A stretch of DNA of 21,422 nt. It comes from Chloroflexota bacterium (GTDB taxonomy: Bacteria > Chloroflexota > Dehalococcoidia > Bin125). Numbering within the stretch: position 1 is the stretch's first letter; the number at the start of each line of letters is the position of its first letter. This document shows positions 7,287 through 14,652 of this stretch, piece by piece. Made by a program: the position numbers and the translations under genes. The stretch is from assembly GCA_026707335.1 (NCBI GenBank), contig JAPOXB010000212.1, positions 1 through 21,422 on the forward strand. The letters are read 5' to 3'. The notes under the pieces are model-generated. The model was not told the origin of the DNA and made no database searches. It was given only the letters and a program-made list of their open reading frames with translations.

Positions 7287-7448
7287 TGCCGGCCCCCAAA
7301 TGCGCTGCTCGCCTGCGCCTCGCGCCTGCGGGCGCGCCGGCGATGTCCGGGCGGCGAGGGGAGCGAGGGGAACGCCGCCCGGTTCGAAGAGTCGCTCCGC
7401 TGCACGGTAGCAACGCCACGCGATCGGGCGGGCGCCGCGCCCGACGCT

Positions 7449-8360
7449 TCAGGACGGACGGCTGCTCCGGGCCGGCCGCGGCGCGGTGCGGTCGAAGCGC
7501 CGCAGGACGATGCCACCGACGATGAACACGAGCCCAACCACCGTCGACGCCAGGATGGTCTCGCCCACGACGACGTTGATCAGCACCAGCGACAGGAACG
7601 GCGCCAGATAGACGAGGCTGCTGACCTGGGCCGTGGTGCGGGAAAGCGACAGCGCCCGCAGCCAGAGCACGAAGGTCACGCCCATCTCGAACGCGCCCGC
7701 GTACGCCGACCCCGCGATGCCGCGCAGGTCCAGCGGCGGCGGCCCCTCCAGGGCGAGCGCCGCCACGGTGACGAACACCAGCCCGAAGGCGAAGTTCAGG
7801 AGCAGCTTGACGACCTCGTCGCGGTCGTCGCGGACGTTCGTCAGCCAGAACGTGGCCCAGATGAACGCGCTGCCGACGGCCAGCGCCGTGCCGAACGGGT
7901 CGCTGAAGCGGAAGGCCAGCAGGTCGCCGTGGGTGGAGATCACCAGCACGCCGAAGAAGCTCACGGCGATCGCGGCCAGGGAGACGCGGCCAATGGGCTG
8001 CTTGAGCAGCGGCGCGGAGAGGAGGACCACCACGACGGGCCAGGTGTAGTTGAGCGGCTGCGCCTCCTGGGCGGGCAGGCGGTCGTAGGCCTCGAACAGC
8101 ACCAGGTAGTAGAGGAACGGGTTGAGGAAGCCCAGCGCGGCCGAGCGCGCGTACTGCCGGGGCGAACAGGCGAGGGCCTGCCCCAGCTTGCCCTGCCAGG
8201 CCGCGACGACGAACAGCACGGCCGCCGACACGATGGTCGCGTAGAGCAGCATGTGCGGCGCCTCGACGTAGCGCAGCGACAGCTTGAACGCCGACGCGAC
8301 CGTCGACCAGAGGAGGACGACACAGCCGGCGTAGATGTAGGCCTGCGTCTGGCTGCTCAC
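7449..8360 (-). CDS. EamA/DMT-family transporter
   Basis: The 303-aa protein has ten hydrophobic segments in two similar halves, as in drug/metabolite transporters with two EamA repeats. Typical features are VVLLWSTVASAFKLSL near the start, EAQPLNYTWPVVVVLLSAPLL closing repeat 1, and AQVSSLVYLAPFLSLVLINVVVGE in repeat 2. Such carriers usually export amino acids or other metabolites across the inner membrane; the substrate is unknown. Translation starts at GTG 8360. The gene is divergent from the selenoprotein gene (89-bp gap) and precedes the PutP-like gene on the same strand. Confidence 0.87.
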   Translation of the reverse strand: MSSQTQAYIYAGCVVLLWSTVASAFKLSLRYVEAPHMLLYATIVSAAVLFVVAAWQGKLGQALACSPRQYARSAALGFLNPFLYYLVLFEAYDRLPAQEAQPLNYTWPVVVVLLSAPLLKQPIGRVSLAAIAVSFFGVLVISTHGDLLAFRFSDPFGTALAVGSAFIWATFWLTNVRDDRDEVVKLLLNFAFGLVFVTVAALALEGPPPLDLRGIAGSAYAGAFEMGVTFVLWLRALSLSRTTAQVSSLVYLAPFLSLVLINVVVGETILASTVVGLVFIVGGIVLRRFDRTAPRPARSSRPS

Positions 8361-8449
8361 GACGCTGTTCCCATGGCCCGGCGGCGGCCCGCGCGGCGCG
8401 TGTCATACTACGCCCGACGGGCCCTGCCCGGCCGCGAGAGGAGGCCCCC

Positions 8450-8983
8450 ATGGCCAGCACCGTCCGTGTCTTCGATCCCGCCGGACACGTCCGCGTGGTG
8501 GAAGTGGAGGCGGCCCCGCGTCCGGCGTCGCTCGGAGGGCTGCGGCCGGGCATCCTCGAGAACCGCAAGCCGAACGCCCGCGTGCTGATGGAGGCCATGG
8601 TGGAGGAGCTGCGCGGACGCGCGACGCTGGGCGAGCTCGCCGTGGGCAGCAAGCCGGTGTCGGGGCCGCCCTCGCGGCGGACGTTCGAGCACCTGCGCGA
8701 GCACGCCGACTTCGTCCTGGTCGGCTCGAGCGATTGAGGCTCCTGCACGACGTGGAGTGTCCACGCCGCGATCATGTTCGAGAAGCAGGGCATCCCCACG
8801 GTGACCGTGGGCACCGATGAGTTCGCCGGGCTCCTGCAGCTGGAGGCGGAGCAGCGCGGCCTGGCGGGGCTGCCGCGGGTCATCGTGCCGCATCCCCTGG
8901 GCGGGCTGAAGCCGGTGGCCATGCAGGCCAAGGCGGCGGCCACGGTCGACGCGCTGCACCGCGCGCTGGTGGCCGGCGCGTGA
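8450..8983 (+). CDS. UGSC family selenoprotein (UGA-encoded selenocysteine)
   Basis: Read through TGA 8735-8737, the gene gives 177 aa with selenocysteine at residue 96. The motif is SSD-U-GSC-TTWSVHAAIMFE. U96-GS-C99 is the signature of the UGSC family, a redox-like CxxC variant with selenium in first position. Both halves are in one frame: LRPGILENRKPNA (residues about 31-43) before the TGA, and the family-like FEKQGIPTVTVGTDEF with VIVPHPLGGL after it. Ignoring readthrough would leave a 95-aa fragment and a 69-aa fragment. The start is well marked: GAGAGGAGG (8436-8444) lies 5 nt before the ATG, and CATACT (8404-8409) may be the -10 box. A SECIS-like hairpin follows the TGA. The stop overlaps the next gene by 4 nt. 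Function is unknown; a redox role is inferred. No sel genes are in this window. Confidence 0.88.
8735..8770 (+). promoter_or_regulatory. selenocysteine UGA codon and bacterial SECIS-like hairpin
   Basis: TGA 8735-8737 is followed 13 nt later by a hairpin: CGTGG (8751-8755), loop AGTGT, CCACG (8761-8765). An extra A-T pair can close a 6-bp stem with loop GTG. Below it, an A-C mismatch and two further G-C pairs (8748-8749 with 8767-8768) lengthen the stem. The apical loop starts 18 nt after the UGA and has G among its first two bases. Both points agree with the published bacterial SECIS model as I recall it. Confidence 0.75.
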
Positions 8984-10032
8984 CGCCGCCGGCGCAGCGG
9001 GGCCGCCTCGCCGGGCAGTTCGACCTGCCCGAGGACGTCGCGGCGTTCTCGCTGGAGGCGCAGCGGCGCGGCTGGTCGGACGGGCTGCCGCTGATCCCGC
9101 CGACGGAGGGGCGGGTAGAGGCGATGCTGGCCGGCGTCTCGCGGGACCCGCTGTCGGTCGTGGGGGTGCTGGCGCCGCGCCAGGGCGAAGCGACGGTGCA
9201 CGCGATCGCGGTCAACGCGGTGATGGCGGGCTGCCGGCCGGCGCAGTTGCCGATCGTCGTGGCGGCCATCGCCGGGCTGGCCGACCCCGCCTTCAACCTG
9301 CCCGGCGTGAACGCGACGACCCATCCCTGCGGGGCGTTCGTGCTGGTCAGCGGGCCGGCGGCGCGGTCGGCCGGGGTGCACGGCGGCGCGGGCTGCTTCG
9401 GGCCGGCCTATCCGGCCAACGTGGCGATCGGACGGGCCGTGCGGCTGGTGCTGCTGAACGTCGCGGGCGCGACCCCGGGCAGCGGCGATCGAGCGACGCA
9501 GGGCACGCCCGCCAAGCTGGCCTTCTGCGCCACGGAGCGCGAGGACGCCAGCCCCTGGCCGCCGTTCCACACGACGCGGGGCCTGCGCCCCGGCGACAGC
9601 GCCGTGACCGTCTTCGCGGCAGAGGCGCCCCACAATATCCAGGACCACGCGTCGAACACGGCCGACGGGGTGCTGCGGACGGTCGCGGGGGCGATGGGGC
9701 AGGCGGGCAGCAACAACCTCTGGCTGGGCGGCGAGCCGCTGCTGGCCTTCGGGCCCGAGCACGCCGCCACGGTCGCGGCCGAGGGCTGGACGCGGGAGCA
9801 GGTGCAGGCCTACCTCCACGCCGAGGCGCGCTATCCCAGCGACCGCCTCTCGCCAGAGTTCCGCGAGCTGGTCTCGCTGCGCCGGCAGGCGATCGACGCG
9901 GAACAGCCGCTGCCGATCGCGGACGCGCCCGAGTCGATCCACATCATCGTGGCGGGGGGACCGGGCAAGCACTCGTCGTGGCTGCCGACCTTCGGCGACA
10001 TGACGCGCCCCGTGACGACGCCGCTCGACTGA
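8980..10032 (+). CDS. conserved hypothetical partner of the UGSC selenoprotein
   Basis: The 350-aa protein starts at GTG 8980, inside the last codons of the selenoprotein gene (GTGA overlap of 4 nt), so the two are translationally coupled. Notable segments are RGWSDGLPLIPPTEGRV (residues about 30-46), a glycine- and cysteine-bearing centre with HPCGAF and GGAGCFGPAYPANVAIGRA, and AGGPGKHSSWLPTFG near the end. The WSDGLPLIPPT segment is one I associate from memory with proteins encoded beside, or fused to, UGSC domains. No signal peptide or long membrane helix is obvious. Its biochemical role is not known to me. The coupling suggests it forms a complex with, or acts on the same substrate as, the selenoprotein. 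Confidence 0.75.
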   Translation: MTPPAQRGRLAGQFDLPEDVAAFSLEAQRRGWSDGLPLIPPTEGRVEAMLAGVSRDPLSVVGVLAPRQGEATVHAIAVNAVMAGCRPAQLPIVVAAIAGLADPAFNLPGVNATTHPCGAFVLVSGPAARSAGVHGGAGCFGPAYPANVAIGRAVRLVLLNVAGATPGSGDRATQGTPAKLAFCATEREDASPWPPFHTTRGLRPGDSAVTVFAAEAPHNIQDHASNTADGVLRTVAGAMGQAGSNNLWLGGEPLLAFGPEHAATVAAEGWTREQVQAYLHAEARYPSDRLSPEFRELVSLRRQAIDAEQPLPIADAPESIHIIVAGGPGKHSSWLPTFGDMTRPVTTPLD

Positions 10033-10056
10033 GGCGGGCCGGCGGGACCACTCAGA

Positions 10057-10857
10057 TCAGAGGTCGTCGAGGAGGGGCCGCAGGCCCTCGCCGAGGGCGC
10101 GGAAGTGGGCCTGCATGAGGGCGCGGTCCCAACCGATGCAGAAGTGCCGCACGCCGAGGTCGATGTAGCGCTGCGCCTGCTCGACGGCCCCGATCTCGAT
10201 CCGCGGGGCGACGCCGTACTCCAGCGACTTGCGGATCACGAGCTCCTCGGCCGCGCGGACGTCGTCGGCGTCCATCTCGGCCGCCGGCCCGTAGGAGAAG
10301 CGGAAGTCGGTGGGGCCCCACTGCGTCATGTCGATGCGGCGTTCGCGGGCGACGGTCAGGATCGCGTCGATGTTCTCCACGGCGACCTTCTTCTCGATCA
10401 TGATCACGGTCACGACCGAGTCCAGGTCCGCCGCGTAGCCCTGCAGCTCGTAGCCGCCGAGGGCGGGACGGCGCAGCTTGACGCCCATCAGGCCGCCCTG
10501 CTCGGGCGTGTCGGGCCGGACGGCCCGGTGCACCCGCTCGACGTCCTCCGGCGTGCGGATGTCGGTGAAGAGGACGGCCTTGAAGCCCGCGCCGAGCGCC
10601 ATCTGGGCCCAGAAGGTCTCGTTGGCCTGGTCGAGCTTGATCATCAGCGGCAGGTTGCCGCACTGCGCCGCGCGGGCGAGGTGGAAGAGCAGCGGCATGT
10701 CGAAGGTGGCGTACTCGGCGACGAACTCCGCGTAGTCGAACAGGCCGGTGTCGCCGATGAACTCGGGGATGTCGGGGTCGTGCGACAGGAAGTGCGTGCC
10801 CATCGTGGGCTTGCCGGCGTCGAGGAGGTCGCGGAGGGTGTTGTGGAGTACGGCCAT
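10057..10857 (-). CDS. HpcH/HpaI aldolase-fold protein, divergent active site
   Basis: The 266-aa protein follows the HpcH/HpaI class II aldolase plan: a TIM barrel with metal ligands Glu155 (MIEKK) and Asp184 (GPTDFRFSYG), and ALGAGFKAVLFTD matching the LdaGa-GvivP strand. The usual catalytic His in DMEHG appears as Tyr49 (AEYATFD), and the usual substrate Arg in the vRv motif appears as Lys74 (MIKLDQ). Classical pyruvate-forming aldol cleavage is therefore doubtful. It may be a lyase of other specificity or a non-catalytic relative. The ATG at 10857 was chosen because the family fold begins there; the frame open beyond it is antisense to, or overlaps, the neighbouring gene. It lies 62 nt downstream of the Gfo/Idh gene on the same strand, probably in one operon. 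The gene end faces the convergent UGSC partner gene, 24 nt away. Confidence 0.8.
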   Translation of the reverse strand: MAVLHNTLRDLLDAGKPTMGTHFLSHDPDIPEFIGDTGLFDYAEFVAEYATFDMPLLFHLARAAQCGNLPLMIKLDQANETFWAQMALGAGFKAVLFTDIRTPEDVERVHRAVRPDTPEQGGLMGVKLRRPALGGYELQGYAADLDSVVTVIMIEKKVAVENIDAILTVARERRIDMTQWGPTDFRFSYGPAAEMDADDVRAAEELVIRKSLEYGVAPRIEIGAVEQAQRYIDLGVRHFCIGWDRALMQAHFRALGEGLRPLLDDL

Positions 10858-10919
10858 GGGGTGTCCCGTCGCTGCTGGCGATGCGGCCGGGGAGCGCCCG
10901 GCCCGCGCCGCGGATCGTG

Positions 10920-11906
10920 TCAGACTTCGCCCCGCGGCGACAGCCCCGCGGCGCGGTAGACGGCGTCGATGACGCGCATGCTGATCACACCGTCGTCGGC
11001 GTCGGTAGGCATCGGCGCGCCGCCGGCGATGGCGCGCACGAAGGCCTCGAGCTGGAAGACGAAGGTGGGCGTGCGTTCGAGCGTCTCGACGGTCGTGCCG
11101 GCGGCCGTCGCGATCTCGATGCGATTGCCGTTCTGGGGCACGAGCGGTTGGTCGACCAGCAGCGTGCCCTCGTCGCCGACCACGTGGACCCAGGACGTGA
11201 ACCACGTGCCGGGGATCATGCCGGTGCTGATGTGGGCCGGCACGCCGCCGGGGAAGCGCAGGTCGGCCTCCATGCTGATGTCGATCTGCCCGCGCAGCGT
11301 CTCCGCACGGGCCGAGAGCACTTCGGGCTCGGCCCCGAAGATGTGGCGCAGGAAGTGCAGCGGGTAGCAGCCCAGGTCCATCGTCGCGCCGCCGCCGAGC
11401 TCGATCTGGTGGCGGATCGAGCTGGGGGTGTCCTCGATGCCGGTGCAGAAGGTCGCGCTGGCGGAGCGGATCGCGCCGAGTTGGCCGCTCTGCACGATCT
11501 CGCGCATGCGCCGGCCGACCGGGTGGTAGTAGTAGTGGAACGCCTCGATGCAGACGCGGCCGCTGCGGCGGGCGGCGTCGGCCATCTCGCGGGCCTCCGC
11601 CTCGTTCATCGCGAAGGGCTTCTCGCAGAGCACGTGCTTGCCGGCCTCCAGGGCGCGGATCGTCCACTCCTTGTGCCCGCTGATCTGCAGCGCGTTGTAG
11701 ACCGCGTCGATCTCGGGGTCCTCGACCACGTCCGCGTAGCCGTCGTGCACGGTGGGGATGCCGTGCTCCTTGGCGAACGCCTCCGCCCGGCCCCGATCGC
11801 GCGCGGCGATGCAGCGAACCTCGACGTCGTCCCGCCCCGCCGCCGGCTCGATGAGGGCGCTGGGAGTGATCCAGGCCGCGCCCAGCGTGCCGATTCGCAG
11901 TACCAT
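10920..11906 (-). CDS. Gfo/Idh/MocA family oxidoreductase
   Basis: The 328-aa protein has an N-terminal Rossmann fold (RIGTLGAAWITPSAL, residues 4-18), the family hallmark LCEKPFAMN, and a C-terminal substrate domain with MDLGCYPLHFLRHIFG, where the Asp and aromatic/His positions belong to the catalytic pocket. It should oxidise or reduce a sugar, polyol or related hydroxyl compound with NAD(P). The EKP-region and DLGCYPL layout are closest to the dihydrodiol/D-xylose dehydrogenase branch as I recall it. The ATG at 11906 follows GAGGAG at good distance, and TAGACT on the minus strand (11958-11963) may be its -10 box. It likely heads an operon with the HpcH/HpaI-fold gene. Confidence 0.87.
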   Translation of the reverse strand: MVLRIGTLGAAWITPSALIEPAAGRDDVEVRCIAARDRGRAEAFAKEHGIPTVHDGYADVVEDPEIDAVYNALQISGHKEWTIRALEAGKHVLCEKPFAMNEAEAREMADAARRSGRVCIEAFHYYYHPVGRRMREIVQSGQLGAIRSASATFCTGIEDTPSSIRHQIELGGGATMDLGCYPLHFLRHIFGAEPEVLSARAETLRGQIDISMEADLRFPGGVPAHISTGMIPGTWFTSWVHVVGDEGTLLVDQPLVPQNGNRIEIATAAGTTVETLERTPTFVFQLEAFVRAIAGGAPMPTDADDGVISMRVIDAVYRAAGLSPRGEV

Positions 11907-12415
11907 CGCGTCCGCTCCTCACCTGCCGGCCGCGCTCATCGTCGCGGCGCGGGTGTCAGTCTAGGGCCTGCTCACACCGGCGCCGGGGCGCCGAAAGGGG
12001 GCTCCTGGCCCCCTGGATGCAAGATCTTTTTTTTCTCCGGGCCTCCCGGACGCCCTACCGCGAGGCTGCGGGGAGAAAACCCCCATGTTCATTGGGGATC
12101 TTGGGCGGTCACGCTGGATCACCGGCGGTCACGGGCTTGCATTGGCGTGCATTGGGAAGCATCGGGGAGCACGAAACCGGCACGAGCTTTCCCAATCTTG
12201 CACGATCTTTCACGTTCTTTCACGGGCTCACCGGGGTCCGCCGGGGGCGTCAGTTCGGTCCAAGTACACGCGATATGCGGTCTATGAATCCAATTTATCG
12301 GGAGCGCGTCGGAATGTCAACCGTCCCGGCTTCGCTGGCGCCGATGGCGGCGCCCGGCGCGGCGCGGGCGCCGGTCTAGGATACGCGCAGCGGTCCCGCC
12401 GGCCGCGGAGGCGCC
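11907..12415. other. 509-bp non-coding divergent intergenic region
   Basis: No credible gene is seen between the two divergent genes; frames open here overlap the phased array and have no family features. It holds, in order: a minus-strand -10-like TAGACT (11958-11963); a strong hairpin AGGGGGC/GGCCCCCT (11996-12014) followed 12 nt later by eight T (12027-12034); the phased array (12085-12233); an AT-richer stretch around 12253-12310; and TAGGAT (12377-12382), a possible -10 box of the dehydrogenase gene. Base composition is clearly less GC-rich than in flanking genes. The hairpin plus T-run looks like a weak terminator, but no gene I can see ends there. Confidence 0.6.
12085..12233. repeat. 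degenerate 10-bp phased array
   Basis: CA dinucleotides occur at 12110, 12120, 12130, 12140, 12150, 12160, 12170, 12181, 12193, 12201, 12211, 12221 and 12229, with none out of phase between them. Within this, exact or near-exact units recur: GGCGGTCACG at 12104 and 12124, GCATTGG at 12139 and 12149, and three consecutive units ATCTTGCACG, ATCTTTCACG and TTCTTTCACG from 12195. The unit is loosely NNNNNTCACG. The spacing equals about one DNA helical turn. An inverted repeat ATTGGGAA (12151-12158) / TTCCCAAT (12189-12196) lies inside it. Confidence 0.7.
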
Positions 12416-13378
12416 ATGCCGAAGTACGTGATGCTGCCGCCCATCGACGACGACATGCGCGCCTGGGCGGGGCGCCTGCGGGAGGCGCTGCCGGAACTCG
12501 ACGTCGTGATCGCGGAGGATGACGCGGCTGCCGCCCGCGAGTTGATCGACGCCGACGCGGCCTACGGCGGCGTCCCGCCCGACGTGCTGCCCACGGTCGA
12601 GCGGCTGCGCCTGCTGCAAAACCCGTACGCGGGACCGCCGCCCGGCTACTACTACCCGGCGCTCGCCGACCACCCGGTCACGGTCTCCAACCCGCGCGGC
12701 ATCTACTCCGATCACATCGCCCATCACATCATGATGTTCATCCTGGCCCTCTCGCGCGGGCTGCCCTACTGGAGCGCGGCGCAGGCGCGGGGCCGCTGGG
12801 ATCCGGCGGCGCGCAAGCGCGGCTACGTCGACCTGGCGGCGTCGACCGTGCTGATCGTGGGCGTGGGCGGGATCGGGGCGGAGACGGCGCGGCTCTGCGC
12901 CGCCTTCGGGTCGCGGGTCGTCGGCGTCGATCCGCGTCCCGAGCGGGACGCCCCCGCCGAGATCGCGCCGCCCGCCGAACTCGACGAGCGCCTGCCGGAG
13001 GCGGACTTCGTCGTCACGACCGTGCCGCACACGCCGGAGACCGAGGGAATGTGGAACGCGCGCCGCTTCCGGGCGATGAAGCGATCCGCCTACTTCATCA
13101 ACATCGGGCGGGGGATGACCACCCGGCTCGACGACCTCGTGGCCGCGCTGGAGGCGGGGGAGATCGCGGGGGCCGGGCTGGACGTGTTCGAGACGGAGCC
13201 GCTGCCGGCCGGGCACCCGCTGTGGCGCATGGAGAACGTGCTGATCACGCCCCACGTCGCCGTCGCCGACGCGGAGAACATCCCCGAGCGCCGCTTCGAG
13301 ATCATCCTGGAGAACGCCCGCCGCCTGATCGACGGGCGCGAGTTCGTGAACGTGGTCGACAAGGCGAAGTGGTACTGA
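12416..13378 (+). CDS. D-isomer specific 2-hydroxyacid dehydrogenase
   Basis: The 320-aa protein has the family's NAD-binding core: GVGGIG (149-154) and the NAD-ribose acid Asp172 (VVGVDPRP). The catalytic set is complete with Arg232 (INIGRG), Glu261 (FETEPLP) and His280 (ITPHVA). It should interconvert a D-2-hydroxyacid and its 2-keto acid. Substrate is unknown, because the N-terminal half (QNPYAGPPPGYYYP in place of the usual gaGvd loop) is unusual. The ATG at 12416 follows TAGGAT (12377-12382), a possible -10 box, and a GCGGAGG ribosome site. It is divergent from the Gfo/Idh gene across the phased array and is followed by the molybdopterin protein gene 75 nt downstream. Confidence 0.9.
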   Translation: MPKYVMLPPIDDDMRAWAGRLREALPELDVVIAEDDAAAARELIDADAAYGGVPPDVLPTVERLRLLQNPYAGPPPGYYYPALADHPVTVSNPRGIYSDHIAHHIMMFILALSRGLPYWSAAQARGRWDPAARKRGYVDLAASTVLIVGVGGIGAETARLCAAFGSRVVGVDPRPERDAPAEIAPPAELDERLPEADFVVTTVPHTPETEGMWNARRFRAMKRSAYFINIGRGMTTRLDDLVAALEAGEIAGAGLDVFETEPLPAGHPLWRMENVLITPHVAVADAENIPERRFEIILENARRLIDGREFVNVVDKAKWY

Positions 13379-13453
13379 GCGGCGCCGGCCGCGCCGGTCA
13401 ATCCGGCGCGGCGGACCGGGACGTATCCTCGCCGAGAGCGCCGGCGGGACCTC

Positions 13454-14494
13454 ATGAGCGCGCGCGCAACCAACCTCACCATCTTCGCCCTCCTCCTGCT
13501 CGAGGGGGCGTCGGGCCTCGGCTCGTTCCTCGTCGGCGCGCCCGAGGGGCGCTGGGTCTTCTGGCTGCACAGCCTGGGCGGCTTCACGCTGCTCGTCGTG
13601 CTGGCCTGGAAGTGGCGCATCATCCGCCGCTCCTTCCGGCGCCGGGGGAGCGGCGTCTGGGCCCTGGCGCCGGTCCTGCTCCTCCTTGTCTTCCTCGCCA
13701 CGTTGCTGACGGGGCTGCTCTGGTCGACGGTCGGGCTGCCCAACGTCGCGCTGCCGCTCTACGGCCGCATCAGCGGGCTCACCTTCCACGTCCTGCTGGC
13801 GCTGCTCCTGCTCCCCTTCGTCGTGATCCACCTGCTGGCCCGCTGGCCCCGCACCCGCCCGCGCGACTTCGCCAGCCGCCGGGCCGCGCTGCGCAGCGCC
13901 GCCGTCTTCGGCGCGGGGCTGATCGCCTGGCAGGGCGTCGAGTGGTCGTCGGGGCTGATCTCCCTGCCGGGCGCGCGGCGGCGCTTCACGGGATCCGTCG
14001 AGCAGGACAGCTTCCAGGGCAACGCGCATCGCACGACCAACTGGCTCAGCGACAGCCGCCAGCACATCGACCCCGACACGTGGCGGTTGCGCATACACGG
14101 CGACGTCGCGGCGGAGTTGCGCCTGACCTACGACGACCTCGTGGTCGCTAAGCACAGGCGCGCCATCCTCGACTGCACGGGCGGCTGGTTCACCGAGCAA
14201 GACTGGTCGGGCCTGTCCGTCGCGGACCTGCTGCGACGCGTGCAGCCGGGGCCGGAGGCGCGCAGCCTGGTCTTCCAGTCGGCGACGGGCTACGACCGCC
14301 GCTTCCCCCTCTCGCACGCCGATCGCCTGCTGCTCGCGACGCACGTGGGCGGCGAGGCGCTGTCGGCGTCGCACGGCTTCCCGCTGCGGCTCGTCGCGCC
14401 GGGCCGTCGGGGCTACCACTGGGTCAAGTGGGTGACCTCGATGGAGGTGAGCGATCGGCCGGCCTGGTGGCAGCCGCCGCTGCCCTTGCAGTGA
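13454..14494 (+). CDS. membrane cytochrome b-like domain fused to a sulfite-oxidase-type molybdopterin domain
   Basis: The 346-aa protein joins two parts. Residues about 8-130 contain four hydrophobic helices with His39, His112 and His126 placed in or next to them, as expected for a b-type heme-carrying membrane domain. Residues about 185-335 are an oxidoreductase molybdopterin-binding domain. Cys241 in ILDCTGGWFTEQDWSG is the molybdenum ligand position, and HGFPLRLVAPGRRGYHWVKW is the closing signature. Electrons likely pass between the membrane heme and the molybdenum site, comparable with the separate MsrP and MsrQ subunits, but in a single chain. A hydrophobic helix around 149-160 links the parts. 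The substrate is unknown. TATCCT (13424-13429) may be the -10 box. Confidence 0.82.
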   Translation: MSARATNLTIFALLLLEGASGLGSFLVGAPEGRWVFWLHSLGGFTLLVVLAWKWRIIRRSFRRRGSGVWALAPVLLLLVFLATLLTGLLWSTVGLPNVALPLYGRISGLTFHVLLALLLLPFVVIHLLARWPRTRPRDFASRRAALRSAAVFGAGLIAWQGVEWSSGLISLPGARRRFTGSVEQDSFQGNAHRTTNWLSDSRQHIDPDTWRLRIHGDVAAELRLTYDDLVVAKHRRAILDCTGGWFTEQDWSGLSVADLLRRVQPGPEARSLVFQSATGYDRRFPLSHADRLLLATHVGGEALSASHGFPLRLVAPGRRGYHWVKWVTSMEVSDRPAWWQPPLPLQ

Positions 14495-14572
14495 GGGGGC
14501 GCGCCGTCGCCTCACGGCCGGAGCCACCGGCGCGCGGCCGTAGCGAGTCCAGGGCGGCCGACTGCATCCGGC

Positions 14573-14611
14573 TATAATGGGCTGCACGGCGCAGCCCCGC
14601 TGCGCATGCGC
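14573..14611 (+). promoter_or_regulatory. toxin-antitoxin promoter with operator-like palindromes
   Basis: A perfect TATAAT (14573-14578) is the best -10 box in the window, though no -35 match is visible. It is directly followed by an inverted repeat GGGCTGC (14579-14585) / GCAGCCC (14591-14597) across the expected transcription start, and by the palindrome GCGCATGCGC (14602-14611). Type II antitoxins usually repress their own operon by binding such sites, so these are operator candidates. Confidence 0.6.
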
Positions 14612-14652
14612 GGGAGTTCGAAATCGGACCGCGTGGAAGGTAGAGGGACGCC

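Noticed and set aside
5736..8588. A 950-codon plus-strand frame
   Set aside because: It is antisense to the PutP-like and EamA genes, which have complete family signatures; the product is a low-complexity Arg/Asp/Glu/Gly chain.
8774..8983. A separate 69-aa gene after the 95-aa gene at 8450
   Set aside because: It is in the same frame as the upstream part, lacks its own ribosome site, and together they give a full UGSC protein with the TGA in the motif.
5011..9972. A 1653-codon open frame on the minus strand
   Set aside because: It runs through the intact symporter, exporter and antisense of the selenoprotein operon in another frame. It is Arg/Pro/Ala-rich with no domain features, a result of the high GC content.
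10057..11922. A 621-aa protein covering both the HpcH/HpaI-fold gene and the region opposite the Gfo/Idh gene
   Set aside because: Only the part after the ATG at 10857 shows the aldolase fold; the upstream part is the Gfo/Idh gene read in the wrong frame.
11996..12034. Rho-independent terminator (hairpin plus eight T)
   Set aside because: The T-run is 12 nt away from the stem rather than adjacent, and no gene ends upstream of it on the plus strand; kept only as a described structure.
12017..12379. Open frames of 120-145 codons in the intergenic region
   Set aside because: They cross the 10-nt phased array, have no ribosome site or family features, and change reading with each repeat unit.
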